Counted from the stretch's first letter, positions 46,852-55,373 are shown. The stretch: DNA of 64,000 nucleotides from Leuconostoc citreum (GCF_004354555.1 NZ_PUFH01000001.1:1-64000); one strand, 5' to 3'. Program-made: numbers and translations. Notes: a model not told the origin generated them from the sequence alone.

Positions 46852-48189
46852 TTAAACTTTTTTATATTTAACAACACTAATGACCGCCAACACGATAAAC
46901 CAGCTAATTGCCAGAAGTGTGGTAATCATCGTTGCGGATGAGAAAAGCAGAATCCCAAAAATCATCAGCATGAAAAGAATAGTCAAATAATTTAAATACG
47001 GTGCAAATGGCATTTTAAAATGCTTATCGCTCTGTTGATAATTTTTAGATTGACGGTATTTAACATGTGTCACCATTAATGCGATATAAATAACTATAAA
47101 TGTCGCTGAGGCTGTTGATGTGACCAGACTGAAAGCATCTTTTGGAAAAATGTAATTTAAAACAATTGCAGTTGCCACTAAACCAGCCGATAATGTTATC
47201 CCATTCATCGGGATATAGTGTTTATTAAGCTTAGCAAAACGACTTGTCTTTGGTGATAAGGAGAAAATCATACGCCCCGTCGTGAACAAAGCACTATTTA
47301 GAGATGAAGCTGCTGCTGTCAAAATCACAAAATTAATGATACCGGCAGCTGCTGGAATACCTATCTTGGAAAAAACCTGCACAAATGGTGACTGATTGGC
47401 ACTATAATTTGTCCATGGTTGAATCACCATAATGGCTAACAATGCACCAACATAAAAAATTAAAATGCGCATAATAATAGCATTAATCGATCTTGGAATT
47501 GTCTGAATCGGATTCTGGGTTTCAGAAGCTGCAATACCAACAAACTCAACACCTAGGAAAGCGAAGAACGCCATTTGAAAGGCGGCTAACAGATTATGAC
47601 CATGATTAGCAATCAAACCATGAGACCACAAGGTAGATAATTGCGTGACGCCGGCGCTAGTACGTACATGAAATACTACCATCACAATGCCTATTACAAT
47701 CATAGCAATAATAGCAACAATTTTAATTAATGCAAACCAAAATTCTGTTTCGCCGAATGCTTTGACAGCAATAATATTCATTGTATACAGTAACCCAAGA
47801 AAAATGAGTTCCCAAAGCCAAGCAGGTGTTGTTGGCAACCAGAATTGCATGTATTTACCAATTGCTGTGAGTTCGGCCATGGCAATAATTATCCAACCAA
47901 TCCAGTATGTCCACCCCATAACAAATCCTGCGCGTGGACCTAAGTATGACTTAATAAAACCAATAAATGTTGTTTGATCATGGTCTGATAATAACAACTC
48001 ACCCAATGCGCGCATCATCGCGAAGACAAATAGACCAGTAATAATGTATACCAAGACAATGGCTGGTCCTGCTTTTTGAATCGAGTCACCAGCACCTAAA
48101 AATAATCCTGTGCCAATTGTACCGCCAAGTGCAATCATATTGATATGGCGACCAGATAAGGTACGCGCTAACTTATGTTCTTGTTGCAT
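46852..48189 (-). CDS. Amino acid permease (AAT family, APC superfamily)
   Basis: A 445-residue importer with 12 helices. 'RTLSGRHINMIALGGTIGTGLFLG' (residue 9) is the AAT-family N-terminal signature; 'GIAASETQNPIQTIPRSINAI' near residue 225 is the conserved cytoplasmic E-x-x-NP motif. The substrate is not clear; D-serine/D-alanine/glycine, aromatic or basic amino acids are all used by relatives. A perfect ATGAAT/ATTCAT repeat resembling an ARG box lies about 90 bp upstream. Confidence 0.88.
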   Translation of the reverse strand: MQQEHKLARTLSGRHINMIALGGTIGTGLFLGAGDSIQKAGPAIVLVYIITGLFVFAMMRALGELLLSDHDQTTFIGFIKSYLGPRAGFVMGWTYWIGWIIIAMAELTAIGKYMQFWLPTTPAWLWELIFLGLLYTMNIIAVKAFGETEFWFALIKIVAIIAMIVIGIVMVVFHVRTSAGVTQLSTLWSHGLIANHGHNLLAAFQMAFFAFLGVEFVGIAASETQNPIQTIPRSINAIIMRILIFYVGALLAIMVIQPWTNYSANQSPFVQVFSKIGIPAAAGIINFVILTAAASSLNSALFTTGRMIFSLSPKTSRFAKLNKHYIPMNGITLSAGLVATAIVLNYIFPKDAFSLVTSTASATFIVIYIALMVTHVKYRQSKNYQQSDKHFKMPFAPYLNYLTILFMLMIFGILLFSSATMITTLLAISWFIVLAVISVVKYKKV

Positions 48190-48276
48190 AATGAATTGCT
48201 TTCCCCTTAAATAACATATACTTTATATCTTAGTTCATTATGACTCATAAAGAAAACTAATCTTTTTCACGTATAG

Positions 48277-48291
48277 ATGAATATTATTCAT
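48277..48291 (-). promoter_or_regulatory. ARG box-like palindrome upstream of the amino acid permease
   Basis: ATGAATATTATTCAT is a perfect 15-base palindrome close to the ArgR half-site pair TGAAT...ATTCA, and is similar to the arms before argC at 62445-62479. The centre is one base shorter than the classical box. Confidence 0.4.
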
Positions 48292-48328
48292 GATATTATC
48301 GGCTTTGGTTTTATAATAAAAATACTAG

Positions 48329-48344
48329 TGTTTCACGTGAAACC
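48329..48344. other. parS site (ParB-binding centromere)
   Basis: Fifteen of 16 bases match the parS consensus TGTTTCACGTGAAACA, with only the last base differing; the 14-base core is perfectly palindromic. It lies between divergent genes. In Firmicutes parS sites cluster in the origin-proximal part of the chromosome. Confidence 0.8.
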
Positions 48345-48363
48345 TATATTTCTGCTTTTTGTA

Positions 48364-48410
48364 TTTTCATTCGTTATTAATATGTGTATAATTTAATCAA
48401 TAACACATAT
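48364..48410 (+). promoter_or_regulatory. hicD promoter and overlapping inverted repeat
   Basis: TTTTCA (48364-48369), 17 bp, TATAAT (48387-48392). Perfect 8-bp arms ATATGTGT (48380-48387) and ACACATAT (48403-48410) bracket the -10 and start point, as a repressor operator would. Confidence 0.5.
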
Positions 48411-48430
48411 AAAATTAATGGAGAAGTTTT

Positions 48431-49345
48431 ATGCGAAAAATAGGCATTGTCGGTATTGGTCATGTCGGTTCTACTGTGGCTCATCTTATTATTAGTCAAG
48501 GCCTAGCTGACGAATTAATTCTCGTGGATAAAAACACTGCTAAGCGCGACTCTGAAGTATTAGATTTTCGTGATGCAGCTAGTCTCTTACCTCACCACGT
48601 CCATATTGCTTCAGGCACCCCAGCTGACCTAGCTGATGCTGATGTAGTGATTTCAGCATTAGGTCATATTGACCTCATTGAACCAGGCGGTGACCGGTTT
48701 ACCGAGTTGCGTGCTAATACGCCCGAAGTGCAACAAGTTGGGCAAGCATTACATCGTGCTAGATTCAATGGCGTGCTGATTGTCATTTCAAATCCTGTTG
48801 ATGTCATTACCGGTATCTATCAACAAGTTACTGGGTTACCTGCCAATCAGGTCTTTGGCACCGGCACTTACTTAGATACTGCGCGCTTAAAACGCTCACT
48901 CGGTGATGCTTTAAATGTTGATCCACGTAGTATACAAGGTTACATGTTGGGCGAACATGGTGACTCGCAGTTCGCTGCTTGGTCAACTGTACGCGTGCTT
49001 GGTCAAAAAGCTGATGAGTTAGTAACCAATTATCATCTTGACTTAGATGCTGTTGCTAACGATGCGCGTGTTGGCGGTTTTACCGTCTTTTCTGGTAAAA
49101 AATATACTAATTTTGCTATTGCCCATGCTGCCGTTTCATTGGCGCAACTTGTCTTATCAGATGCTCATAACGAGGCTATTGTGTCACATTACGATGCACG
49201 TTTTGCGGGCTATATTTCTACACCTGCCATTATCGGTCGTTCAGGCGTTGTTGCTAATTTTGAACTCACTTTAACTGCTGATGAACAACGCGCATTACAG
49301 CAATCTGCTAACGCTATTGCCGAAAAAACAGCAGCCTATCTCTAA
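48431..49345 (+). CDS. L-2-hydroxyisocaproate dehydrogenase
   Basis: A 304-residue NAD-dependent 2-hydroxyacid dehydrogenase of the lactate/malate fold. 'KIGIVGIGHVGSTVAHLIISQG' binds NAD, 'GTGTYLDTARLKRSLG' and 'GYMLGEHGDSQFAAWS' carry the catalytic Asp/His (active His in GEHGDS), and 'VISNPVDVIT' is conserved. The order and wording follow the L-HicDH of Weissella confusa rather than L-lactate dehydrogenase. It reduces branched 2-keto acids from amino acid breakdown, giving flavour-related hydroxy acids and regenerating NAD. Confidence 0.87.
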   Translation: MRKIGIVGIGHVGSTVAHLIISQGLADELILVDKNTAKRDSEVLDFRDAASLLPHHVHIASGTPADLADADVVISALGHIDLIEPGGDRFTELRANTPEVQQVGQALHRARFNGVLIVISNPVDVITGIYQQVTGLPANQVFGTGTYLDTARLKRSLGDALNVDPRSIQGYMLGEHGDSQFAAWSTVRVLGQKADELVTNYHLDLDAVANDARVGGFTVFSGKKYTNFAIAHAAVSLAQLVLSDAHNEAIVSHYDARFAGYISTPAIIGRSGVVANFELTLTADEQRALQQSANAIAEKTAAYL

Positions 49346-49372
49346 GTTGATACAAATAAGATATTAAGAAAC

Positions 49373-49414
49373 AAAAAAACACCAAGTTGTATCATAACAA
49401 CTTGGTGTTTTTTT
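49373..49414. terminator. Two-way terminator
   Basis: Eighteen-base arms (AAAAAAACACCAAGTTGT and its complement) with a six-base loop between convergent hicD and nupC. Confidence 0.92.
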
Positions 49415-49437
49415 GTTTCAAATATCGATGATTGTGT

Positions 49438-50670
49438 TTACCAGACAAACAAGCCTGCTGCTGCTGCAGAAACAAGTGATACCAGAATACCAGAAAGTAA
49501 CATATAAGGTACTCTCGCGCTAATATAATCGTTTTTGTCCTTGTCGACGAGACCCTTGAAAGCACCAATAATCATGCCTAACGTGCCAAAATTAGCGAAA
49601 CTAGTGAGGAATACTGTCAATACGATTCGAGCATGTTCGTTACTAAATAGACCTTTTCCAGCCATAATTGATTTAGATACTTCTCCCATGACAACAAACT
49701 CATTTGTAACTAACTTAGTACCCATGTATTGCGCAATCTGGAACGCTTCATGTGGGTTAAAACCGAGTAGCCAAGCAAATGGAAACATGACAACACCGAA
49801 TATATTTTCTAGTGTTAACCAATGCTGACCTGTTAGACTAAATAGTTGGTTAATTAAAGCAGCAAGTGATACGAAAGCAATCACCGTAGCAGTAATAATT
49901 AGAATCAACTTTCCTGCGCCAAGGATAGAATCCCCCAAAAATGAAAAGAAAGGCTCTTTCTTGCCATCTTTTGCGCCAACACTAACAATCACGTCATCTT
50001 CAGGTGCAACTTTTGTCGGATTGAGAATAGCTGAAATAATGATTGCCCCAAGAATGTTTAACGGAATAGCTGTCAGTACATATTTACCTGGTACCATTTG
50101 CGTATAAGAGCCAATGATAGCAGATGTCACACAACTCATCGACATCATCGCTAGCGTGAAGTTACGACGCGCTGGCATACTATCTAATTGCGCTTTTGAG
50201 ACAGCTAAAACTTCTGTATTGCCTAAAAACATCATTTCAATCGAGAAAAATGCTTCAAACTTGGGCTGTCCAGTGATAAAAGCCAATCCCTTACCAATCC
50301 ATTTAATCAGCCAAGGTAATACACCAATATAGGTTAAAATATCAAACAACGGTACCACAAGCAAGATGGGTAACAGCGCTGAGGTAACGAAATTAGGGCC
50401 ACCATGATTAGCTGTTAGCCAATCAGGTAACGCAAAAGCAATCCCTTTTGATGCAACAGATACGAGCCAATTAAAGCCATCTGCAGCCCCTTGGACTGCA
50501 GCTTGTCCAGCTTTGAATTGTGTAAAGAACCAAGCCAACAAGAGCTCTAAAACTAGCACAATTGCTACTGAGCGCCATTGAATTTGTTTTTTATTGTTTG
50601 AAAATAAGTAAGCAATACCGATAAAGACTGGAATACTTATTGCATTAATGACTATTAACATTTTATTCAC
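49438..50670 (-). CDS. nupC: Concentrative nucleoside transporter (NupC/CNT family)
   Basis: A 410-residue symporter with eight to ten helices. 'FKAGQAAVQGAADGFNWLV', 'FEAFFSIEMMFLGNTEVLAVSK' (read in parts; the NTE and QTE-like substrate motif) and 'ANFGTLGMIIGAFKGLV' are CNT signatures. It imports nucleosides with protons. A cre-like site overlaps the -35 of its TATAAT promoter (50741-50746), so catabolite repression is likely. Confidence 0.93.
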   Translation of the reverse strand: MNKMLIVINAISIPVFIGIAYLFSNNKKQIQWRSVAIVLVLELLLAWFFTQFKAGQAAVQGAADGFNWLVSVASKGIAFALPDWLTANHGGPNFVTSALLPILLVVPLFDILTYIGVLPWLIKWIGKGLAFITGQPKFEAFFSIEMMFLGNTEVLAVSKAQLDSMPARRNFTLAMMSMSCVTSAIIGSYTQMVPGKYVLTAIPLNILGAIIISAILNPTKVAPEDDVIVSVGAKDGKKEPFFSFLGDSILGAGKLILIITATVIAFVSLAALINQLFSLTGQHWLTLENIFGVVMFPFAWLLGFNPHEAFQIAQYMGTKLVTNEFVVMGEVSKSIMAGKGLFSNEHARIVLTVFLTSFANFGTLGMIIGAFKGLVDKDKNDYISARVPYMLLSGILVSLVSAAAAGLFVW

Positions 50671-50763
50671 CTCAAGGTTGGATCAATCATCCAGTATAAA
50701 TGCAAAACAAGATGTACCACGAATCGTTCAATCTCTTTCTATTATATCAAGCTTAACGCCCTT

Positions 50764-50777
50764 TGTGAGCGCTTTCT
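50764..50777 (-). promoter_or_regulatory. cre-like site before nupC
   Basis: TGTGAGCGCTTTCT matches 13 of 14 positions of TGWAARCGYTWNCW. It covers the -35 position of the nupC promoter, whose -10 TATAAT is at 50741-50746. Confidence 0.55.
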
Positions 50778-50803
50778 TTCACCTATATTAAAATTTAATA
50801 GTT

Positions 50804-50840
50804 ATAAAAATCACCTTAAACAGTTTAAGGTGATTTTTTT
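50804..50840. terminator. Terminator of the nucleoside ABC operon
   Basis: AATCACCTTAAAC / TTAAGGTGATT with A- and T-runs on its two sides, just behind the last permease gene. Confidence 0.82.
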
Positions 50841-50844
50841 GGCA

Positions 50845-51801
50845 CTATGCGGCCTTTATATAATTGACACCATCGGCTTTTGGTGCCCTAGTTTTGCCAA
50901 AGAAGAATGCCAGCACGATAATTGTAAAGACATAAGGTGCGATTTGTAACCAAATTGATGGAACAGACTTTAATCCAGGTAATTGCGCGCCTACGACGGC
51001 TAGTGATTGTGATAAACCAAAGAATAATGATGCACCAAGCGCGCCAAGCGGGTTCCAGCGGCCAAAAATCATAGCCGCCATCGCCATAAACCCTTGGCCA
51101 ACAATCGTGCTGGCTGAGTAATTAAGTGAAATTGATTGTGCTACAACGGCACCACCAATACCACCCAACAAGCCCGAAATCATCACGCCTGAATATCTTA
51201 GCTTGGCAACGTTTAAACCTAGCGTATCAGCCGCTTGTGGATTTTCTCCGACAGACCGGAGACGCAAGCCAAATTTTGTTTTAAAAATAATATACCACGA
51301 TAAAATGGCAACAAAAATCGCGAGCCATGCTGGTCCTGATGTTTTAGCAAAGAACAACTGACCGAGGATTGGAATGTGAGACAGTCCTGGGACTGATGCA
51401 TAACCAAAATCTTGTGAAATTGGTGCTGTTTGTCCTTTTCCGTAAAGCACCTTGATCAAGAAAACCCCTAGGGCTGGTGCCATCAGATTAATTACCGTAC
51501 CAGAAATAATATGATCCGCACGTAATGTCACTGTTGCAACGGCGTGTAAGAGTGAAAAGATAACCCCAACAAAAGCCCCAGCAACTAACCCTAACCATGG
51601 CGTGGCCGCACCAAATGTATTCGCAAATGTTAGGTTAAAGACGATTGATGCAAAAGCACCCATGCCCATGATACCTTCTAACCCAACATTGACCACACCA
51701 CCGCGTTCCGAAAATGTCCCACCAATGGACGTAAAAATCAGCGGTGCTGAATAAACCAATGTACTAGAAATTACGAGTGATAACATCGCCATTAATGACA
51801 T
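50845..51801 (-). CDS. Nucleoside ABC transporter permease (NupQ/YufQ type)
   Basis: A 318-residue permease with about nine helices. 'FTSIGGTFSERGGVVNVGLEGIMGMGAF' (read in parts) and 'RSVGENPQAADTLGLNVAKLRYSGVMISG' are typical of the BPD_transp_2 branch used by BMP-dependent guanosine/nucleoside importers. Its start is three bases behind the other permease. Confidence 0.9.
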   Translation of the reverse strand: MSLMAMLSLVISSTLVYSAPLIFTSIGGTFSERGGVVNVGLEGIMGMGAFASIVFNLTFANTFGAATPWLGLVAGAFVGVIFSLLHAVATVTLRADHIISGTVINLMAPALGVFLIKVLYGKGQTAPISQDFGYASVPGLSHIPILGQLFFAKTSGPAWLAIFVAILSWYIIFKTKFGLRLRSVGENPQAADTLGLNVAKLRYSGVMISGLLGGIGGAVVAQSISLNYSASTIVGQGFMAMAAMIFGRWNPLGALGASLFFGLSQSLAVVGAQLPGLKSVPSIWLQIAPYVFTIIVLAFFFGKTRAPKADGVNYIKAA

Positions 51802-51803
51802 TT

Positions 51804-52940
51804 TTATTCACCGCCTTTCGAATTTTTATTACTGTCAGCAGCGGCCTTCACCGCTTTTTTATCCTGAGATGCGCGCGCTGCCTTATCATCCATGGCTTTC
51901 ACTCGCTTCTGAATGAGTTTGATTAAATAGCTTGCCCCAACAAAGAAAATAATTGAGGCAGTTACAATGTCAACCAGCTCAAATGGTACACCGGAAGACA
52001 TCGGCATCCCCAAGCCACCGATTTTTAAGACAGAGAAAATGGCTGCAGCAGCTAATACGCCAAGATATGAACCACCACCAAGTAGGGCAACAGCCATACC
52101 ATCAAAACCAATAGATGGTGAACCATTTTGCGTAAAGAAGTTAAGATAATTACCTAATCCTTCAATTGTGCCAGCTAAACCAGCTAAACCACCTGAAATG
52201 GCCATAGCAATCACAGCATTACGCTTGGCAGACATCCCCGCATACTTGGCAGCATCACTATTCAATCCAACCGCACGAATCTCAAAACCAAGCGTTGTTT
52301 TTTTCATGACAAACCAAACAACAAAAATCATAAATACGGAGATGAAAATCCCTGCCGATATACTTGAACCTTGAGTCAAATCGGTCAACCATTTCATTTG
52401 CAAAGAGGCATTAGCCCCCACTTGCTTTGTTGTTTCTGCAGACACTTTAATCCCTTTTGACATTGTATTTTGTAAGATATTATTGCCAAGGAACAACAAG
52501 ATGTAATTCATCATAATTGTGACAATTACTTCACTCGCACCAAATTGTGCCCGTAACCAACCAGGTATCGCACCAGCCAATGCGCCTAAACCAGCACCAA
52601 TAATTAATGCGCTAGGTAACATCAAGTAAACTGGCATATTAGGGAAACTCAGTGCATACCATACAGCCCCAACCCATCCAGCTAATGCCTGACCAGATAA
52701 ACCGATGTTAAAGAACCCTGCTGTCTGTGCAACAGTAAAACCCAATGCTGTTAAAATCAAGGGGGTCATTTGAGTCAACACACTACCAATATCTTGTGTT
52801 GATCCAAACGCTGAACCCAATAGTGCTGTATAACCTGAAATTGGATTATAACCGAATATCAGCATAATTACGGCGCCAATAATCAAACCAAAGAGCACTG
52901 AAAATAGTGCAACAGAAAATGAATTTTTTTGTGCTGCCAT
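51804..52940 (-). CDS. Nucleoside ABC transporter permease (NupP/YufP type)
   Basis: A 378-residue permease. 'TALGFTVAQTAGFFNIGLSGQALAGWV' (read in parts) and 'RAVGLNSDAAKYAGMSAKRNAVIAMAISG' match the family. It has a charged Lys-rich tail of about 35 residues. Its ATG overlaps the ATPase stop by one base. Confidence 0.9.
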   Translation of the reverse strand: MAAQKNSFSVALFSVLFGLIIGAVIMLIFGYNPISGYTALLGSAFGSTQDIGSVLTQMTPLILTALGFTVAQTAGFFNIGLSGQALAGWVGAVWYALSFPNMPVYLMLPSALIIGAGLGALAGAIPGWLRAQFGASEVIVTIMMNYILLFLGNNILQNTMSKGIKVSAETTKQVGANASLQMKWLTDLTQGSSISAGIFISVFMIFVVWFVMKKTTLGFEIRAVGLNSDAAKYAGMSAKRNAVIAMAISGGLAGLAGTIEGLGNYLNFFTQNGSPSIGFDGMAVALLGGGSYLGVLAAAAIFSVLKIGGLGMPMSSGVPFELVDIVTASIIFFVGASYLIKLIQKRVKAMDDKAARASQDKKAVKAAADSNKNSKGGE

Positions 52941-54496
52941 TAGGCGTCCACCTCTTCTTTCAGGGCTGCTCGGGCGTCAGATAAACTCATCCCAGTCATC
53001 AGCAAACCTAATTCTTGTTTATTTGTATCTTTAGCGTCAACTATACCAACAATTTTACCTGCATTAATGACAGCAATGCGGTCTGACAAATTCAAAATTT
53101 CATCTAATTCAAAACTGACGACCAGCACCGCTTTACCTGCATTACGCTGAGCTATTAACCGTTGGTGAATGTATTCAATCGCACCAACATCCAATCCACG
53201 CGTTGGTTGTGCGGCAATGATAAGCTCATTATCGCGGTTTAACTCACGGGCAATAACTGCCTTTTGTTGATTCCCACCAGACATTGATCCTGCCGTCACT
53301 TGAATGCCGGCTGCACGGACGTCAAACTCCTCAACTAATTTATTGGCAAGTTTATCCATTTCATCAGTTTGTAAGACACCATTTTTCGACAATGGCGCCT
53401 TATAGTATGTCTGTAAAGCAAGGTTTTCTGACAATGTCATATCAACCTCCATACCAAATCGTAACCGATCTTCTGGTATATGACCGACACCGGCTTCTGT
53501 TATCTGCCTTGGTCGTTTGTTAGTAACTTCTTTACCTTGAAGCAAAACATGCCCCGCTTGTACTTTTGTCAGACCAGTGATAGCTTGAATCAACTCTGTC
53601 TGGCCATTGCCGTCAATACCAGCAATACCAACAATTTCGCCTGACTTAACCTCAAGTGAAAAATCTTTTACAACCGTAACACCGCGAGCGTCATGCACCT
53701 CAAGATCAGCCATTTTTAAGACAGTAGCACCGGTTTTAGCTGCTGCTTTTTCCGTTTTAAAGCTAACTTCACGACCAACCATCAAATCGGCTAATTCTTG
53801 AGAAGACACCCCAGCAACTGGAAAAGTTTTTATCGATTGGCCTGCACGAATAACTGTCACCGTGTCTGCTGCTGCACGAATTTCATCGAGCTTATGGGTA
53901 ATCAAGACGATTGACTTCCCTTCTTTAGCAAGATTATGCAGAATGGTAATCAATTCATCAATTTCTTGCGGTGTCAAAACGGCTGTTGGTTCATCAAAAA
54001 TCAAAATATCAGCGCCACGGTACAATGTTTTCAAAATTTCAACACGTTGTTGCTGCCCTACGGAAATATCGGCTATTTTAGCATAAGGGTCTACTTGCAA
54101 GCCATACTTTTCCGACAGCGCTTTAATCTTTTTGGCTGCCGATTTTGTGTCTAAAGATAACCCTTTGGTCACTTCGGAACCTAGTATAATATTCTCCGTC
54201 ACAGTAAAGGCATCAATTAGCATAAAATGCTGATGTACCATACCAATGCCCAGTGCGTCGGACTTTGAGGGTGAGTCAACCGTCACTGGTTGCCCATTGA
54301 TTATGATTTCGCCAGATGTTGGTTGCAATAACCCTGTTAAAATGTTCATCAAGGTTGATTTTCCGGCACCGTTCTCACCAAGTAACGCGTGAATTTCACC
54401 TTGTTGGACTTGTAAATTAATGTCATCATTGGCTGCGAAATCGCCAAACTTTTTGACGATATGACGCATCTCAATGACTGGTGTTGATTCGGTCAT
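52940..54496 (-). CDS. Nucleoside ABC transporter ATP-binding protein (NupO/YufO type)
   Basis: A 518-residue double ATPase. First half: Walker A 'GENGAGKSTLMN' (about 40), signature 'ISVGQQQRVEILK', Walker B 'ILIFDEPTAVLTP'. Second half: degenerate 'GIDGNGQTELIQ' and 'MSGGNQQKAVIAREL', as usual for sugar/nucleoside-type tandem ATPases. It leads the operon. No BMP-type binding protein gene is next to it or elsewhere in the window. Its ribosome site is weak (GAGAAG), and a perfect palindrome and a terminator lie upstream. Confidence 0.92.
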   Translation of the reverse strand: MTESTPVIEMRHIVKKFGDFAANDDINLQVQQGEIHALLGENGAGKSTLMNILTGLLQPTSGEIIINGQPVTVDSPSKSDALGIGMVHQHFMLIDAFTVTENIILGSEVTKGLSLDTKSAAKKIKALSEKYGLQVDPYAKIADISVGQQQRVEILKTLYRGADILIFDEPTAVLTPQEIDELITILHNLAKEGKSIVLITHKLDEIRAAADTVTVIRAGQSIKTFPVAGVSSQELADLMVGREVSFKTEKAAAKTGATVLKMADLEVHDARGVTVVKDFSLEVKSGEIVGIAGIDGNGQTELIQAITGLTKVQAGHVLLQGKEVTNKRPRQITEAGVGHIPEDRLRFGMEVDMTLSENLALQTYYKAPLSKNGVLQTDEMDKLANKLVEEFDVRAAGIQVTAGSMSGGNQQKAVIARELNRDNELIIAAQPTRGLDVGAIEYIHQRLIAQRNAGKAVLVVSFELDEILNLSDRIAVINAGKIVGIVDAKDTNKQELGLLMTGMSLSDARAALKEEVDA

Positions 54497-54510
54497 TTAT
54501 CTTCTCAGAG

Positions 54511-54528
54511 CGTATGCCGCGGCATACG
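54511..54528 (-). promoter_or_regulatory. Perfect 18-bp palindrome in the nucleoside ABC leader
   Basis: CGTATGCCGCGGCATACG is perfectly symmetrical, GC-rich in an AT-rich spacer and 14 bases before the ATG. It could be a repressor operator or an RNA stem that covers the region next to the ribosome site. A TATAAT (54542-54547) lies just upstream. Confidence 0.55.
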
Positions 54529-54552
54529 TTTCCACTTTCTGATTATATTTTT

Positions 54553-54583
54553 AAAAAAACCCCGGACAGAATCTGTTCGTGGG
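54553..54583 (-). terminator. Terminator/attenuator ahead of the nucleoside ABC operon
   Basis: On the minus strand CCCACGAACAG pairs with CTGTCCGGGG (two mismatches) around a three-base loop and is followed by seven T. A TATAAT (54601-54606) lies immediately upstream, so it may attenuate the operon or end the transcript of the upstream remnant genes. Confidence 0.6.
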
Positions 54584-54697
54584 ATTTTTCTTCAAAGAGT
54601 ATTATATCATGATTGTTGGGTCTCAATTATTTCAATTAATTTACCTGATGCTTTAATTATGGCAAAGTGGTTATTTGTAAATCATTTGTCGTTCTGG

Positions 54698-54904
54698 TTA
54701 TTCAGATATAGCCTTAAATGCTTGCAAAACAATGTCAGCATCGTTGTCAGATTGACAAATAATCATAATATTATTGATGCCAGCTAACGTACTGACAATT
54801 TCTGGAATATTCAGTTCATCGATATGTGCAGCAACGATACTACCCGCATAGTTACTCGTCCGCACTAACAACGATTTGTTATTGCGTACTTTTTCTATTG
54901 TTAA
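54698..54904 (-). pseudogene. Remnant of an arginine repressor (ArgR C-terminal domain only)
   Basis: The 68 codons reading 'SLLVRTSNYAGSIVAAHIDE' and 'EIVSTLAGINNIMIICQSDN' align with the oligomerisation and arginine-binding domain of ArgR/AhrC. The winged-helix DNA-binding half is absent and there is no start codon or ribosome site in front of this part. The arginine-contacting GDD motif reads GIN. An open frame extends upstream to 55003 but only by overlapping the next gene in another frame. It looks like a decayed argR copy. Confidence 0.55.
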
Positions 54905-54932
54905 TTTATTTTTATGTGTGCAGCTGCTATCT

Positions 54933-55226
54933 CTATTGAAATAAATTGCCCAGTAAAAAACTTTGATTCGCTGCACCGCGATATTTCTCCGCATATTTTG
55001 CAATCTTGACTAACAGTTGCTCAATACACTTAGGCGCTTTTAAATGGTTCGTCAGCAAATAAGTTGATAGCGCTTGATTTAATTTCATACAAATTAATTG
55101 GTAATCTGTTGTTTTATCTAATTCCTTTGCTGATTGAAAAATAATCTGCTGTAATGACTCGTCTTGCTTTACCTCATCATCTGCATAAGCATGACTTAGT
55201 AATTGCCATAATTCATCTTTTTGCAT
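54933..55226 (-). CDS. Possible bacteriocin immunity protein (EntA_Immun-like)
   Basis: A 97-residue soluble, all-helical protein with 'SAKELDKTTDYQLICMKLNQALSTYLLTNHLKAP' (read in parts), which has the spacing and charge of enterocin A-type immunity proteins (four-helix bundle protecting the mannose PTS receptor). GGAGGAG is directly before the ATG. No bacteriocin precursor or exporter is nearby, so it would be an orphan immunity gene. Assignment is by pattern and uncertain. Confidence 0.5.
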   Translation of the reverse strand: MQKDELWQLLSHAYADDEVKQDESLQQIIFQSAKELDKTTDYQLICMKLNQALSTYLLTNHLKAPKCIEQLLVKIAKYAEKYRGAANQSFLLGNLFQ

Positions 55227-55291
55227 AACTCCTCCAGTATGGTATGTTTTGCTCTCATGACTTATTACAGCACAAGTAACAAACGTCTGTC

Positions 55292-55338
55292 AATTGTTTT
55301 GCTGATAGCTATTTGCTAACCCTCTGAGCAAAACAATT
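55292..55338. promoter_or_regulatory. Long inverted repeat between the immunity-like gene and ktrB
   Basis: Perfect 12-bp arms AATTGTTTTGCT (55292-55303) and AGCAAAACAATT (55327-55338), 23 bases apart, in the divergent spacer about 50 bp before ktrB. Confidence 0.45.
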
Positions 55339-55373
55339 TTGATGATAATAACAAAAAAGGTTCAACAGTATAT

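Noticed and set aside
54698-55003. The full 101-codon frame as a single protein
   Set aside because: Its first third only overlaps the immunity-like gene in another frame; similarity to ArgR begins near 54904.
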